From assembly GCF_020382885.2 (NCBI RefSeq), contig NC_058495.1:6131627-6195626 (forward strand): DNA of 64,000 bases. Direction: 5' to 3'. The stretch is from Scatophagus argus. Lineage: Eukaryota > Chordata > Actinopteri > Scatophagidae. Position 1 is the stretch's first letter; every line of letters starts with the position of its first letter. Made by a program: the position numbers and the translations under genes. The notes under the pieces were generated by a model. It did no database searches. It was not told where the DNA came from and worked only from the letters and a program-made list of their open reading frames with translations. Shown here piece by piece: positions 12,331 to 26,969 of this stretch.

Positions 12331-15300
12331 CAATGCACACCATCTCCCCCATTTTCCACCCTCCCATCACACACCTCCCTACTCCTCTCTGTCTCTCCCT
12401 CAATGTACTCATGCAAGCAGCTTCTTTACCTCTTTCTCTCTCCATCTCTCCCTCTCCTCCTAACCTCATTTGTGATGCTGCTCACACAGCTGATTGCAGC
12501 ATGCCACTCTTTGGTCTAGCAATGGAGGGCAGTTGTAAAAGATCAATGTGCACAAGATTTGGGGTGAGAAGAGGGTTGGGGAGGGTTGAATAAAGCCAAA
12601 GTTTGCACAGACCAGAGAAGGAGAACAAGAAAGGCAGGCAGTAGTAGGCCTGACAAATTTTAAAGGGTGTGCTGACTTTACCACATCAGCTCCAAATAGT
12701 ATCACACTGTGGTCATACAATTAATTAGATCCGAACAATTGATCTCAGAAGTGTGATTTAACCCTGTGGAAAGTTCCTTCCTTGTTAAACCCATGCAGAA
12801 TGAACAACTGACACCAAAAATGATTGTGTCGACTTGTCTGCCTTTCAGTCATCCCTCAGGAGACTCATCAACGATAACTGGAAGTGAGCAGATTGCAAAA
12901 AACAAACAAACAAGCAAAACAAGAATGCAAGCCACAGTGTCAAGCTAAAACCGTTACACGACAAAACATTTGCTGTGTGGCCAAGAATTATAGCATTGGG
13001 TTTGAGTAAAAACATAAACATCGGTGTAAATAGATCCTCATAGCTTCAGTATGATAAAAATGCATCCAAAAAAATAAAAAATAAAAAAACAACCTTATGT
13101 TGTTGCTTCTGTACATATTTGAGCCTTTTTCAATTTCAGCATTCAATCTCTTTCTCCTGCTTTCTCCTCAAACCCTCTTTCCCTCGTCACTCTCCTTAGG
13201 GAAATACCTTTCTGTGTGCTCTTGTTCAACTCGCAGCTGTCAGGTGCTGCTGTGAGGTGGCTCCATTCGATTCACATTCACACACAGTGCAATGAGTGTG
13301 TGCTGCCAGAGGGGGGCAGGGATCTCACACAAACTGCTGCATCACAGTGCATTTTTTTTCTCTTTCTATTGTACTGCAAAGTTACGCCAAGAGAAACTTC
13401 CATGCTTTCCATGTTTTACCCATAATCGCTTTTCATCCGCCTAATGCATTCAGCAAATGTAGAAGTGACACAGGCTACTCTTTTTAAATTAAGTGTTTTG
13501 CTTTGTACTTTGTCAAGGTTTTTTGCTTTATTAGAGCTGAATATCTCACTTGCTTAAAAGTCTAAATGTATGGTGATTCTTTATGCTTAAAGCTTTTCCT
13601 GCTTCATCATTTTCTATAAGCATTTTCATTCTAAGGGTAAGGTGGGTGAGCTTGCTATTGACTTGGGTACACAACACAAATTAGAAATTAGTGACCTTGG
13701 TAGACCGAGGTGGGAAATGAGAGGAGTGAAAATGATGTGGCTTATGGGAGAACTGAAGCAGCAAAGTGAAGCTAGGTGAGTGACGTCGCTGGTTAGGGAC
13801 TGAGAAAATTAAAGAAAAAAAAACACTTGAGAGATGCAATTACTGTCAGAATTTGTGAAAGTAAATATAAACTTTACATTTTGGGAAACAGAGAGTTAGA
13901 TGCAATCAGGATTTTGCCTGGCAACATGAGCAACAGGAGCAGACAGGAAACAAAATGATATGGGTATGGTTGGAAACAAGAACTGTGGAACTAGCATGGT
14001 TAACAAGCTAACAAGAGTAGCCCGCAATATAGTGGTTTCTTATCAAATGCTTTATCAACAGTACTCTCTGCAATGTCTGGAGGGAGGAAAATCCACCTAC
14101 ACGCCTTTCTACAAGTCACTATTTAACTCCTAATGTAACATCTTTATTTAATCCATACAAGTGAGACACTGGTTTTTACAAGAGCTTATGTGTCGGATCA
14201 TTTCTTGGTTGCAGGGTCAACGTCTCAGTAGTTTCCTGGAGTTAAACAGGTAGAATTTGTTATCTCGATTTTGTCAACAAGGATCAACATGTGGTAAAAG
14301 TGACACGACAGCGCAGGCCATTATACGCTGCTTCGGTGGCCCTCTCAGGCCTTTGGGTTGAGTGCCGAACAGACTGTTGGCTCTTGGGGAGGTTGAGTTA
14401 AGGGACACACTCTCAGTTCACTGGTCTATTGTGCTGTCTCAGCAAGTGATTATACAATGTCATTTAATGCTACGTATGGCAGCACTCACTGTAAATCTGC
14501 ATTATCAGAAAAGTAGATTTGGCAACATCACCTTAATTCACTCAAAAGTAGATTTAGTTTTTTGTTAATGGAAGAGCGCCAAACCAAGCGGAACTATTCT
14601 ACAGAGAGAGTAAATAAGTATCTGATATAAGACTAATATCAACATAATTCTAAATAAGATCAGATTTTGCTTTGTAGAGAATCACACAAGGCTACATTAT
14701 GAGTGAATTGTAAATGTTTTGAATGTTATGTTTACCAAAGTAAATACAGAGATTTCAGTCCATTCATCTCAATGCACTTTAGATGCATGAGAAGCATCAA
14801 CAGCAAGAATATAATTTTACCATCATAATTTTAAATTTCTTAAAAATCCTGCTGTGCTGATGGTTAATATTTTCTTATGAAGCATCTGCAATATTAGCGG
14901 CCCTGAACTGTGATAGGTTGACAACAAACATAAGATTGGCAGCAGTTTTTTAAAGCTTTTAAAACAAAGGTACAGCTTTTTAAAAATAATGATGTTTCAT
15001 TTCTGAATGTGGTTGCCATATGTAATCAGCTAATGTTCTTAACAAGATGTGCTAAATCATTACTGCTTCTTGACTCAGCAGCTCCAGTGCCTGGCAGAGC
15101 TTGGTGTAAGGTCACAATGCAGCTGCATTATTAACCAAAGCAGTGGTTGTACAGTATGATTGGTTCACTTGGAATCCTAATGCATTGTGGGATACTCTAG
15201 CCCTTCTCTGATTCTCTCTCATTTCCTCTGAGCATCTGCAAACTAGGAAATCTCTCCCTCTCTCTGCACTAGCGGTCCTCTCCACAAAGGATGAGTCAGG

Positions 15301-15674
15301 CCTGAGGACTGTGCTGCGTTGAAACGTCGATAACAGCAAAGCAGCCACTATCAAAGCCCCAGATGATAAACATATGCAGAGAACAGCTGGTGCCAAAGTG
15401 TACTGGTGCTGAATTGTGCCAGGACATTTTGGTCGAAAATGATTTGTCTCCTCTGAGGCAGCAGAAGGGACGTGGAAAAGACTGCACCCTCTCAGCTCCT
15501 GCAGGGAGTGCTGCAATGCAGGGGTCTAACAGAGAAATACGAAGCTAGAAGGCAGTTTGTCCAACAGTCAGCTGCTCACTCTCCTCATCCATTTCCTGCC
15601 ATGACTTACTTTATCCTCCCCTCATTACTTTCATTGTTATGTCTACCATTCTAGCCCTTTCTGCACCCCCACCA

Positions 15675-15699
15675 TCTCTCTCTCTCTCTCTCTCTCTCA
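15675..15699. repeat. (CT)n microsatellite
   Basis: About twelve CT dinucleotides in an otherwise ordinary region. Confidence 0.9.
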
Positions 15700-16039
15700 C
15701 TTACATGCACCTAAAGCACTGGTCATACTCAGGCCCATAAGTACTGCAGTGAAGACAACAGTAAACAGAAAGCACCATATGGTCGTAGCTGGCTCTGTAC
15801 ATCAGCTGCAGTGTTTGGGTGTCTTACAAGTAGCAGTTGGTCATCAAGGTAAGAGTGTGTCTGTGTTTTCTTATCTGTGTATGTGTGTCTGCAAACACAG
15901 GGCGGATTCATTATGGAGCGTGTTGAGTGGGTGGACAGCTGTCGAGGAAAAACTCTTGTGCTTTGAAAGCAGCTTTTCCCTCCTACTGAGTTTCTGGCAT
16001 CGTGATACTAAGGTTGTTGTGTTTTTGTATCCTTAGAAT

Positions 16040-16205
16040 GAGCCTTTTGTATCTACAAAGGGAGTGCTATGTTTCCACTGTAGCCCAGAACAGATAAACC
16101 AGGCTTTAGGGAGGGACTTTTGAGGGTGAGATGAGGGGTGTTCAGTTGGTTGCAACTAGCAAACTTACCACTGGATGTTATTAATTCCTATACACTGGAC
16201 CTTTA
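16040..16205. repeat. teleost-type interspersed repeat fragment
   Basis: Contains AAACCAGGCTTTAGGGAGGG, GGGTGTTCAGTTGGTTGCAA and ends with ACACTGGACCTTTA. I recall this arrangement as recurring in many fish genomes. Classification unknown; boundaries approximate. Confidence 0.45.
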
Positions 16206-19200
16206 CGTATCTAAACACGCTTTATAGTTTAAATCATTTTTTGTCATTATATTGCTTTATCGATGACATCTTTGCAGTGGAATATACAATTTTCAAACAT
16301 TTTGGAAGAGCATAAGTGAAACTACTGACATTAAAGAACCTGTACATTCTCTCAGGTGTTGTCCCTTTCTTTGACTGTTTAGACTTGAATTCGTCCTAAC
16401 CTTAACAGGTGCAACAAAACTGGCAGCGAAGGAACAGAGATTTGAATTTGTACATGCCAACACAGGCAATACAAGCAAGAAAAAACACTTGTGAGGGTGG
16501 ACCAAGTGTTTTAGGAGGTCAAACCATAATAAAGTGGTCCTAAAGTAAATAGGATGCAGTCATCAATAATGTTTTGATTGAAGATGCTTTTTCTGCTATG
16601 ATTTGTCAAAGTTTATTCTGTGTAAAAGGTTTATTTAAGTCAATATGTATAGGATATGAATCATTAGAGTGTGAAGAAAACTAACTTGACTGACACAAAG
16701 CAGCACACAACTAAGTTACACATGGACACAGTTACACTCACACTGAAGGAATGAAGACTGCAGAGATCGCCAGATTTTTCACAGGGGCGTATCTTTTATC
16801 CAGAAATACTAATGCAGTCACAATACAGCTTGTTTGGACCACACATTTTGGCTTTTCATAATAGGGAAAGTATATTTGTTATATAACAACTAGTAACATT
16901 AATGATGGCTTTTTTTTCCAATAAACCCTAACCGTGTAATAGGGAGCCACCCGATCCCTGGAGCTACATTAAATTCAGCCACCATTAGTTGAAAACTAAC
17001 TGAAAACTACTATCCTAAAACTAAAGTTATCCTTAACAATACAGTGTAGAAATTATTTGTGTCAGTGTGTTGTTGTGTCGTGTTAGAGAAATGCATAATT
17101 GTGTGAAATATGTGGTGTGAGGGGCCGAAAAGTGTCGAATTAAGAAGGGAAGATACAGGATGAGCCAGAGTAATAGCCCAGATTTTTAATGGTCCAGGTA
17201 CAGTCACAGCTTTTCAAGAACTGTCTGCTGTAGGAGGGAGGGCACTCTAAAATACTGATTTTTTTAAAAAAAATCATCGATTTGTATTATTTATGAGAAT
17301 ATCAATGCAAATGAAGCTCATGAGGGCTCTACCTGCGAAATGCACACATTTTTCGAACAATCAAACTGTCGCCCAAAGCGGAGACCTGGTAGTTACAGTA
17401 TATCACCATCTACTAGTGGAAAACAATTCTAATCACAGGGGTAAAACTAACAGAACTAATTATCTGCAAAATTTCTTTCTACTAAATTTCCCCTGTGAGG
17501 TTGTTCACATATCTTAGAGACAAACTAGTTCAACTACAACACCCACAAACATTTCCCTGTGGTGACGACAAATGTAACTCAGACAGAAAGCCTGACATAA
17601 AGGAAAAGACTACGGTGTGTGGCACAATGTCTGTCCCTGTGCTGGTCATGCGACAAGCACTACAACAACAGTTTTCCTTGTAGTTAAACTATATGGACAA
17701 CAGACATTTGGCTGAAAATATTCTGTCATTTGTTAGCAAATATGACAAAATTGGCACTTTGGAGCTGGACTCAGTCAATATGGACTCTTTCTGACTGATG
17801 ACTTGCTAATTTGTGAGCATGTTAAATTGGCCCAGTCTAACAATTGGTTCACAGGCATGAAAACTCCTTCATTTCTGTCCTTAACTGTATGGGTTTGAGC
17901 ACAGGTGAGGTAGCGAGAAGGACACTAAGGGATAGAGAGAGAAAAAATAGAGCGATTTATTACATCTTCTCACCAGTTAAGGATGGTTTGCCCAACTGCA
18001 CAGATCTGAGTAAAGAGAAGCCATTAAGGGCACAATTTCAGTAAACAAACTTCCTGCATTTGGTCTTCTTTTCCTCTGGCCTCAAAACCATTTCAGATCA
18101 GATTTTATTTGAAGCACTTGCTAATAACAGTGTGCAAGGCTGCATTAATGAAGTCTCCAGTCAAAGGACAGCAATGAACACAAGAACCAGATGTGTCAAT
18201 CCTGGCATCTTTCATTTTCTGCTCCAGCAAATTTCCAAATTTGTCAAGGGTTTTATTCTGGGAGAGTTGAAGACAAATCGGCATCATTAAGACAGCCCTT
18301 CATCAGCTAATCATGAAAAACAGGCCCCTATTCTGTATCAAGCCACTCTTTTGCCACAAGGCAAAAGGGTGTCTTTGCTCTTGTTTATTGTCTCAAGCTT
18401 GTTAAATTTATTCAGTGTGATTTGAAATATTCAGTTCAGAGATAGAAATAATTACATCATATCGTTGCTATTATCAAGCCTCTGCATCTTGTCAGCTAAG
18501 AGCGCAGGACTCAGAATGACCAGTTGAGGGCAATTCACAATATATATTCACCCTATTATATATTGCTTGAACTTCTAACTGTAGTGAAGTACTTACTTTT
18601 AATACTAAATTATTAGGACTAGTACTGTAAAAACTAATTCAATGGGGGGGGCTCATGAGTACATCAACACCATTTGTGTAATTACTCTCCTTTCCAAAAG
18701 GGGGAGACAAAAGTCCCACACTGAAGCTTTAAGGATCTTAATCCTTGCCCCACCACTGGCACAAATTCAAAAGCTGAGACAACAGCTGCTTATTTTTCAT
18801 GTAGTTCATTTAAAATGTGAAATGTTCTTTTATCGTCTCTGACATCAGCTTCAGTCTATAGATTTACAATATTATAGCTCATAGCCAATACACATGTGAC
18901 TGTTTCTGCCTAATTTGATACTCAAATACATCAATTTATTCAATGAAGCACTCAAAATTGATCTGCTGAAAGGTATTGATCCTGCTCTGCACAAGACTGC
19001 GGAGTATGGGCGAAAACAGTCAGTACAGTCTTTAGAGTCACGTGCTCCTTAAGTAAACAAAGCAAGTGGCAGACAGGGAATACAAAAAGAAAATATGACA
19101 TAATATTGTATTTTTCAAATTTGTGGAAATACATTCAGCACTTTATCTACTGTGCATACCAGCTAGTAGCTTACTTCATCTGTCTTCCATCTGGTCATGA

Positions 19201-19591
19201 GCAGGTGCTCTACAGCAAGTTTATCAGAGCATTTCGCTACCTGGAAATGGTGCTAATGAGAACTGTGAAAGTGAACCTAAAAAGCTGCAGAACATAAAAC
19301 CAACACATTTAGCTGATACTGTAGTATTAACTAACCTGGTATGTGGAATCAAGACAGTCACATTTATCTGTGGATTTGTCACTACAAGTGACACAGTCAT
19401 GTAATCCATAAAAAACATAATTAGTGAAGCTTTAAATAAATTGAAAAAAAAATCTTTTTAACCTGCCCTGATACTCATGTGTCCTATCTCTATTTTAATC
19501 CCCTCAGCCTGGATTCCTCTTCAGTAGTCAGATATTGGGGGCCATATACTGCATTTATAAAGTCAATCGCATACCCATGTGTTCTCAGTAG

Positions 19592-19760
19592 GGCTGCAAC
19601 TAATGATTAGTTTCATTATCAATTAATCTGCAAATTATTTTCTTGATAAACTGATTAATTGTTTGGTGTAGTTAAAAAAAATCATTACTGTTTCACAAAG
19701 TCCCAGGTGGCATCTTCAAATGTGAGTTTAATGAAATGAAAAACAGAGAAAAGGCACCAA
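19592..19760. repeat. teleost-type interspersed repeat fragment (ATTA-rich)
   Basis: Begins GGGCTGCAACTAATGATTAG and continues with paired ATTAATC/GATTAAT words and CAAAGTCCCAGGTGGCATCT, a diverged copy of a repeat I recall as common in teleosts. The ATTA words form imperfect inverted repeats. Confidence 0.5.
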
Positions 19761-20429
19761 AGGATGTCTTTAGTTTTTACTTTTTCTACTAGTCAGTTAA
19801 CCCTTGCGACTCCAGCTCTTGGCAGTTTCAACACTTTCCCTTTCAACTTGAGTGGCTTCTTGTGCATTGTTCTCCCAGCTGTCATTCAGCTGTCAGAAAA
19901 TGCACTGCATGCACCTGCACTGTCAGGTACACTTGTGTACCTGACAGCCAGTAAAAGAGGATCTCAGTTTAGTGAGGACAGGATTATAGGTTGCACAGGA
20001 TTCCATTTCATGAACCATCAAGCAGCAGAAGTGCTCCAGCCATGATCACCTCTCTTCAATAGCAGCTGCAGAGGAAGGTCTGTAGAAACTTAAAGGAGCT
20101 CAAATGAGGTCTCTTGATTACTGTAAGAACTGTCAACAACTTCAAATAAAACATTACTGATATCCAGATTTCCAACAATCTGTCATCTCATTTCACTGTC
20201 ACCAGGCCACTGAAAGTGATATCCTCACATAGAGTCATATACAGTACATATGGATGCTAAACTTACTGTTTGGTTCAGGAGGCTCTTACTCATATAGTAA
20301 TCCAATGCTGTTGGAGACAACAGGGTCTGACAGTGTTGTGCCAATAACGAGAAAGGTAAAGAAGAGGATGTATTTGGTCACATGCTGAACACAGTAAAAT
20401 AACAGCTAAGAGCCTACAGCCATGCCAGC

Positions 20430-20930
20430 ATCTCTGTGAGGCTTTAAGCTGAACGTTAACATCAATGTCCTAACATGCTATATTTAACAGATGTAGTTTA
20501 GCACGTTAGCATGCTAGCATCTGATAATTTCTATTAAACACAAATGACATCTGAGGCTGACGGGAATGTCACTTTGCATGTATCTGGTTATAAAACAGAG
20601 TACTGGACAAAATAAAACTTTGACCTGGTGATGGTGCTAAATGAAAGGTCAAGGGACTGCCAGAGCAGTGACAATCCACCCTCAGGGAAGCATGAATCTC
20701 TGAGACAAATTTCTTGGGAATCTATTCATCTGTTGTCAGGGAACAAATATCAGTAACATGGTGGTGTAAAAGTATAAGGCAGAGGATCCCCAAACACAGT
20801 AAGGTTCATCCTATGGGAACCATGAATGTCAGTCAAACATTTCATAGAAATCCATCCAATAGGTGTTGAGATATTTCAGTTTTGCACAAAGTGATGGGCC
20901 TACAGACGAACAGGCATATTTAAGCCACAC
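20430..20930. repeat. interspersed repeat, copy 1
   Basis: Diverged repeat with GTTAGCATGCTAGCAT, TATTAAACACAAA, ACTTTGACCTGGTGATGG, AAATCCATCCAATAGGTGTT and GAGATATTTCAGTTTTGCAC. A second, more decayed copy lies at about 24885-25215 in the same orientation. The wording fits a repeat family I recall as abundant in percomorph fish. Confidence 0.55.
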
Positions 20931-22949
20931 CCATGACTGTACAGTGCTGCCACAAGTCTTATAACATGACACCCTATAACATAATATCATTGAAGAGATG
21001 TAATGCTGACTTCATCTGCATGAGGGCTGCAAAACTGTGCAGTATGATTAATCCTCGCCCAGTGTGCTGCTAAATGGAAATTCAGCATGAAAACGCAACC
21101 TAAGATGGAAAATGATATTTTCTGTCTCGAGAAAGAATGTTTGTTTGTTTTTCATCTGACTCTATTAAAAATTGTTTTTCAAGAAAATACTTGCCTTCCT
21201 TTCCTCATTTTTAAAATTTTACTGCTATACCTTATGCTATATCTTTACTTACTCTTGCATCTAATCTCACATTCCTTCTAACCTCTTAGTCACATTAGCA
21301 CCTCAGTCATGATTGTCTTGACATTTAACAAATAACATATTAACATCTTAAGTGTTTATTAATAAATATGGGCATTATTGTATTGTTAGGTCACACACTT
21401 ACTTTAACTCCACTTTACTGTCTGCTGTATGGAGACATGTTAGTATGAATCTATCAAACATCTGTTGGAGAACAAAATGCACCAATACATGTGCATACAT
21501 TGTGAAAGGAAAGCTGCATGTGCCAGTATGAGTGTGTGAGCACAGACATACTGCAGCTACATACCCCTTGTTCTACCTCTGCTGATGCCAAAAGGAAGTC
21601 CTCATTTGGCTCACACACTCAGGAGTGTCCCAGTCATGTACTCATAACACCCCCGGGGACTGAAGAACCCACTGCATTACCTGATCTGTTCACACCACTG
21701 CATCATAATCAGCTGAAGAACATACGGTACCAACAAAGATCATCCACCCAAATCTGTAGCTAAAAATAAAATATTTCTCCACTGATAGGAAAAGGGAATT
21801 TCTACATCTGTGGGGCCTAAAAAAAGAGAATGTGCTGACTAAATGACAACAAAATGAAACAAGTTTCAAGCTACGGTGTAATCAGTGTCCATCAAAGGCT
21901 GTAATGCGCAAAATGTTAATACACATTAATGAGAGCTTTATCCTCAACCCTCCTTCACAATAGCCAGTGAAAGGAATATTTCACTACATATATTTAAAGA
22001 AAAAGGTTGCTCACTTTGCACAAATTTATTTCCATCTAATAGGACAACACATTCAAATAAGCACAGTGAGCTCTGCAGACTTGCTGGCTCAGCAGATTTG
22101 ACTTTGCACACACTCCCTCAGAGCTTTTACTGTATAACAGTGAGCTGACTCTCATTGTTCCTCTAAAGACTGACACTGTAAAAAAAAATGCCCCAGTAAA
22201 GAAATACTAGACAGAAATGAAAATCAGTTGCTTTCTAGCATAAAGCAACTGATATTCTTATTTTTTTCTCACTGCTCGTGTGCAAGACAATGTTCATTGC
22301 TGGGTATTCAAAATCAAATGTCTCATTAATTGATTTCTACGTATTGAGAACAAAAAGTGTTTTCAGTGATCTTTCTGCAGTGCAAGAAATTCCCATCTTT
22401 ACCTCTTAGGCACATTTGTTCTCAATATGTAATATTACACTGCACCAGGACTTGCCAGTATTCTGGAAAAGTTCCTGGCAGATTTAAGACCGTATAAAAA
22501 TGAGAGGCGACTGGCAAAACGCAAACACTGTCTGCTCTAATTACCCCCGATCCATTTATTCTCTCTTTCTCCCTCTGCAGAAAGGATGTGTGTAACGAGG
22601 CTAGGTACCTCTGTGACAACCTGGTGCGCAGCAAAGCTCCAGTAACTGATGATGCTGTTCTGAACAGAGATGTAGAAATGTTGCTTACCTTGAAGAGAGA
22701 TGTGCTGCCTCCTAAACAAGGAGTGGGAGCAGAGAACAGAGTCAGATATGCTCGGGACAGGACGGAAAAAAAATCTTAATAATCTGCACTTTGGTTCATC
22801 CCACTCTCAAAAGACATCTCAAAACCCCCAGTGCTGGTAGGTCCCAGTTTAACCTAGCGGTGTTTCTGTCCCAGAAGCAGACACCGTCAAACAAGAGTTT
22901 CCTTGGCTCAAGGTGCTGCTGAGATCAGGCAGAGGGGAGAGGGAACACT

Positions 22950-23260
22950 CACACAGATTAACATTGTTCTAAGACGCTGGAATCAGCACAAGCATCAGTG
23001 CCGGTGCAGTTCCACTGCTGTATTTCCCGGCACTGTTCGCTCATTGGCTAAGGAGCTACTCAATAAAGCCCCTCCTTGTCATCAACTGGGTAGGGGAAGG
23101 GGGTTAGATTTTCTGTGGCGCACTAACAACTGTGCTCCTCCTCTTTTCTTTCTTGCTCCATCACTTTTTTCCACCGTGCAGGCATACGGGGAGTGCTGAG
23201 CTTTGAGAATTAGACGCAGGAGCAAAGGGAAGAAGGGACTGAGGAGAGGGAGGGAAGTGC
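22950..23260 (-). promoter_or_regulatory. possible promoter-like segment (CCAAT box on minus strand)
   Basis: Locally GC-richer DNA with TAGCCAATGAG on the minus strand (CCAAT core about 23043-23049) and several CpGs. It could be an upstream promoter for an untranslated first exon of syt2. No TATA box or matching exon was demonstrated, so this is a weak call. Confidence 0.2.
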
Positions 23261-24884
23261 AAAAGCAGGGGAATCGATGAGTGGTGAGAGGAGAGGTGAA
23301 GATGCTAGCCGACAGTCTGCAGTGGCTCCCAGAGAGCTTGATTTTAAGCTGTCTTTCCCTGCTGCAGGAACTCTGCAGGAACCTGAGTGCAGTGAGGTGT
23401 GAGGACCAGGGAGGATGGGGGGGGGGGTTCTTAGCGGTCTGCTTGGGCTGGTTTTGCTGCAGTACAGAGGCAGGCAGAAAACAGATGGGAAGTTGTTGTT
23501 TTTCTTTTTTTTTTTTCTAGCAGCAGTTAATGTGAAGCTGCAGCAGACTGAGCAAAAGCAACATAAAAAGGCAACTAGTTTGTCCTCTCCTTGTTGACAG
23601 GCATATAACATATAACTCGTGAATAATTTAAAAGAGCAGAAGGTGGGATGAGCTGCAGGAGTGACACGGATCACTGCTGCTGCCTCATTAAGGAGACAGA
23701 GATTATGCAGTCAGCTAATTAAACAAAAATCGTAAAAGTCAAGCAGGAGTCAAACTGTATCTTAGAAGAGCATTAAATCTAGCAGACATTCAGTTAACAG
23801 TTTGACATCTGACAGGTTTTATGAGCATTTCTTTTAGGATTGGTGATGTCCAGCAAGTGTATAAGCAGACAAAGAAGCTGTTCATGTCTTTTTTAAGTTT
23901 CTTTCCTCTCAAAAATTCTCGAGTCTCAAATTTAATTAAATTGACTAAATGAAGTCTCATTCTGCCATCTGAAATCAATAGACTACCTGACTTAGTACAC
24001 TGGACAGCTGCATCACACTACTGCAGGCTTCTCCAGGGAAATCCAGTCAATGCGTCACTGCTTTGTGAGAGTCACAGTTTACTTTAGCCACTGTGAAGCA
24101 GCATGAAATAAACAAAATCTAATCTTTTCAAAGTATTTCAGATACTTTCACAGCGTAGATATGTGAGTAAGGGATCTCAGGTACATTATTTGTCCAAAAT
24201 ACGAGAAAGGTTGCCTTAAACTGAATGCTACAGCGTCACCTCGACATACTGCTCAAGTCTACGGAAATGTAAAGCGTCCTCAGACAATCTATCCAGCTGA
24301 TTTAGTAGTACAACATTTGTTAATGAAAAGCAATGACGGGACAGTGGTGCGAGTGCCAGTTTCACCATTACACTTATTAAACCCTCCAGGAATGTTGCCA
24401 AAACCTCTGCAGCAAATAGAAGTCAGGCTCCATCCAAGGAGTCCGCCCCATTTCATTGCCTTTGGCGTTACCCTTGACATAGCAGCAACCAGGCAGTGCT
24501 CAGTGTATTACCAACGATTAGAGCAACACCACCAGATGAGTCAGAGATGCTGCATTGCTAAAGCATCCTGCCTTTTATGAACTTTCCATCCTGCTGTGCT
24601 TATTTTCTTCTATTCCTCAAAGAGCAACTGATGGATAGAAAAGTTTTGATGACATCCAATTATTTAGCCACAGGATATTTTGTGATTACCTTGAGCAACA
24701 CTGCATGGCAATAAATCGTAACAGATGAAACAAAGAGACCATTCAGCATAGACATTAGAGGAGTGATATTTGTCTGAAGCACTCACATAGGTAAGGGCTT
24801 GTAAAGGTAAACCAGGAGTCTCATAAGCCTTCAACATAAAATGGAAATGGAATAGATGGAACAAGACTAACTACATGAATACAG

Positions 24885-25215
24885 CCGTGCTAGCTGCTCT
24901 CTGAGTGAGCTAAATGTGAGTGCTGCATGCTAACGCACTCACCATGACGACGCTTTAATGCTGCTGTTCTGCAGGTATAGTGCTTACTATGTTCACCAAC
25001 TTTATTAGTATTAAACACAAAGTACAGCTGAGGATGGAGATTATAAATTTGCTCATAAACCAAAATACTGCGCTAACTTGTTTTGATGATAATACTGAAT
25101 GAAAAGTCAGAGGCTCATCAAATTCATCATGAGGGGTCCATGAATACTGAGAAAGCCTCAGATGCCATCCATTCAGTAGTTGCTAAGGTAGTTTGCTCGA
25201 AACCACAAATGAGAA
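24885..25215. repeat. interspersed repeat, copy 2
   Basis: Shares TATTAAACACAAA...CTGAGG, a TTTGMTCATAAACCAAA-like block, a TGAATGAAAAG-like block and CCATCCATTCAGTAGTTG with copy 1 in the same order, at lower similarity. Confidence 0.45.
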
Positions 25216-26523
25216 ATTAGTGGTGCAAGACGAAACGTAAAAAGAAATGGATGTCTGTGCAACCTTCTAGTGCTGCTACAAGACCAATAAGCCTTGAAGC
25301 ATTGACATGCTTTCCCAAAATTGGACTTTCTCAACAAAAAAGAAAAAAAAGCTGCTAAAACACTGAGGCTGTAATTGCTGCCAAAGGGGCTTCAACAAAG
25401 TGTTGATCACAGAGCGTGAATACTTAAGTACATGTTACATTTTTGTTGTTTTATGTTTAATAAATTTGCAAAAGATTAAAGCAAACTTGTTTCACTTTGT
25501 TATTATGAGGCATTTTGTGTAGAATTTTGAGGGAAAAAATAATCCATTTTGGAATGAGACTGTAACATAAAAAATGTGGAAAAAGCGAAGCGACGTGAAT
25601 ATTTTCCGGATGCACTTTATGTACCTACCTTTATTACATATTAATGATTTCATAATGATTTTCATTGGAGGTTAGACACTTCCTCGGTGCAGAACCTAAA
25701 TTAGACAGAAAGTCTCTTGCTCCATGACCCTATTGCGGTATGTCAGCATCCAGGGACCCACCAGAAGTAGGCCTGAGACCCATTATGGATCCCAGCCCTT
25801 AGGTTAAAGCGGCACAATGCAAATTGGCAGACACATCTATTCAAAGGATTGCAAATCAAATAGGCAGTCAAATTGGCCACTCAATTCTACTGCATTTTTT
25901 GGATACAGATTCAGCAATTTATAAATGCACTTTTATTAAACAGGTCTTTATATGCAACTTTTTTTCCAAGGCCTTCAGATGTTATAGCTCAGTTGTAACA
26001 CTAGAGAGCACCATAATCAAAAGGTGAGATACTGTCTTTTTTAACTAGCTGAAGAGCAGGGCTGTTCAGTATGCAGCACACTTTGGACACACTTCCTTAC
26101 TATGCCTACACAGAAATAAAAAGAATGTGCACTACTGAGAAACATTAATCTGCCACCAAAATCTGGTTAATACAATCTGAACGAGGTCCTATGGCAGAGA
26201 GAAACATAAGCGTTTCGATTTTTTAAAATGGAGATAATCATAATATTCATTCCTTTGTATTTACGTGTTTTTCTATTTCACTCCTTCAGGTTTCGGACGA
26301 AAACTTAAAAGCACATTTTGCTGCTTGAACCACTTGTTCCCAAAATAACCTGAACAAGATGGAGCACTGAGGCTAATTTTGTCAGCTTCCATGTGAACCC
26401 ATGTGTCTCTCTAACCTGGATATCTCTGGCATCCCTTAACATAGCACTATGCCAGTAACTCCAAAGTCCACATAGTTACATGACCAGTATTATACACTGG
26501 TATTATTATTATGGAAGTCCTGG

Positions 26524-26561
26524 CATACTGTGATGTACTCTTGGGTCTGACTGAGCCAAAT
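26524..26561 (+). repeat. 38-bp direct repeat, copy A
   Basis: The 38 bases starting CATACTGTGATGTACTCTTG recur exactly at 26970-27007. Flanking bases differ. Confidence 0.9.
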
Positions 26562-26969
26562 GAATATTGGTGCTGTTTCCAGATTGTCACTGTAGCCAAA
26601 CAGGCTTCATACATTCAGAAGCTGAGAGAATATGCAGTGATAAAGAAATTAAATCAACTTGAAGGTAGATTGTGGAATGGTGTAGCCTGACAAAATAATG
26701 GGTTTCTGAAACAGTATTTTATGCAATTTGTTTAAAATTCTTGGTAACCTTTTATTGTGAGAAGAACTTATAAATTTAGGAAAATAGGATTTTAGATCAG
26801 AGAGAACTTCAGTTTAAGCCCAACCAAATACTCATTTGGCATTCACTTACTATTGGAAGCCTTATGCCTTAGAATTGTTGTGTTGTTTGCTTGTCTTCTT
26901 CATATTTTTGCAAGTTCATCTGACCTGCTCTACAATGACGAAAGACTCCCTATAACAGTCTTGCAATTC

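Noticed and set aside
17620..17655. Possible REST/RE1 silencer site near TGTCTGTCCCTGTGCTGG
   Set aside because: Half-site spacing is off by one and several core positions mismatch.
23210..23674. 154-codon minus-strand frame
   Set aside because: Low-complexity Ser/Pro/Leu and Lys-run composition from a biased tract; no family match or splice structure.
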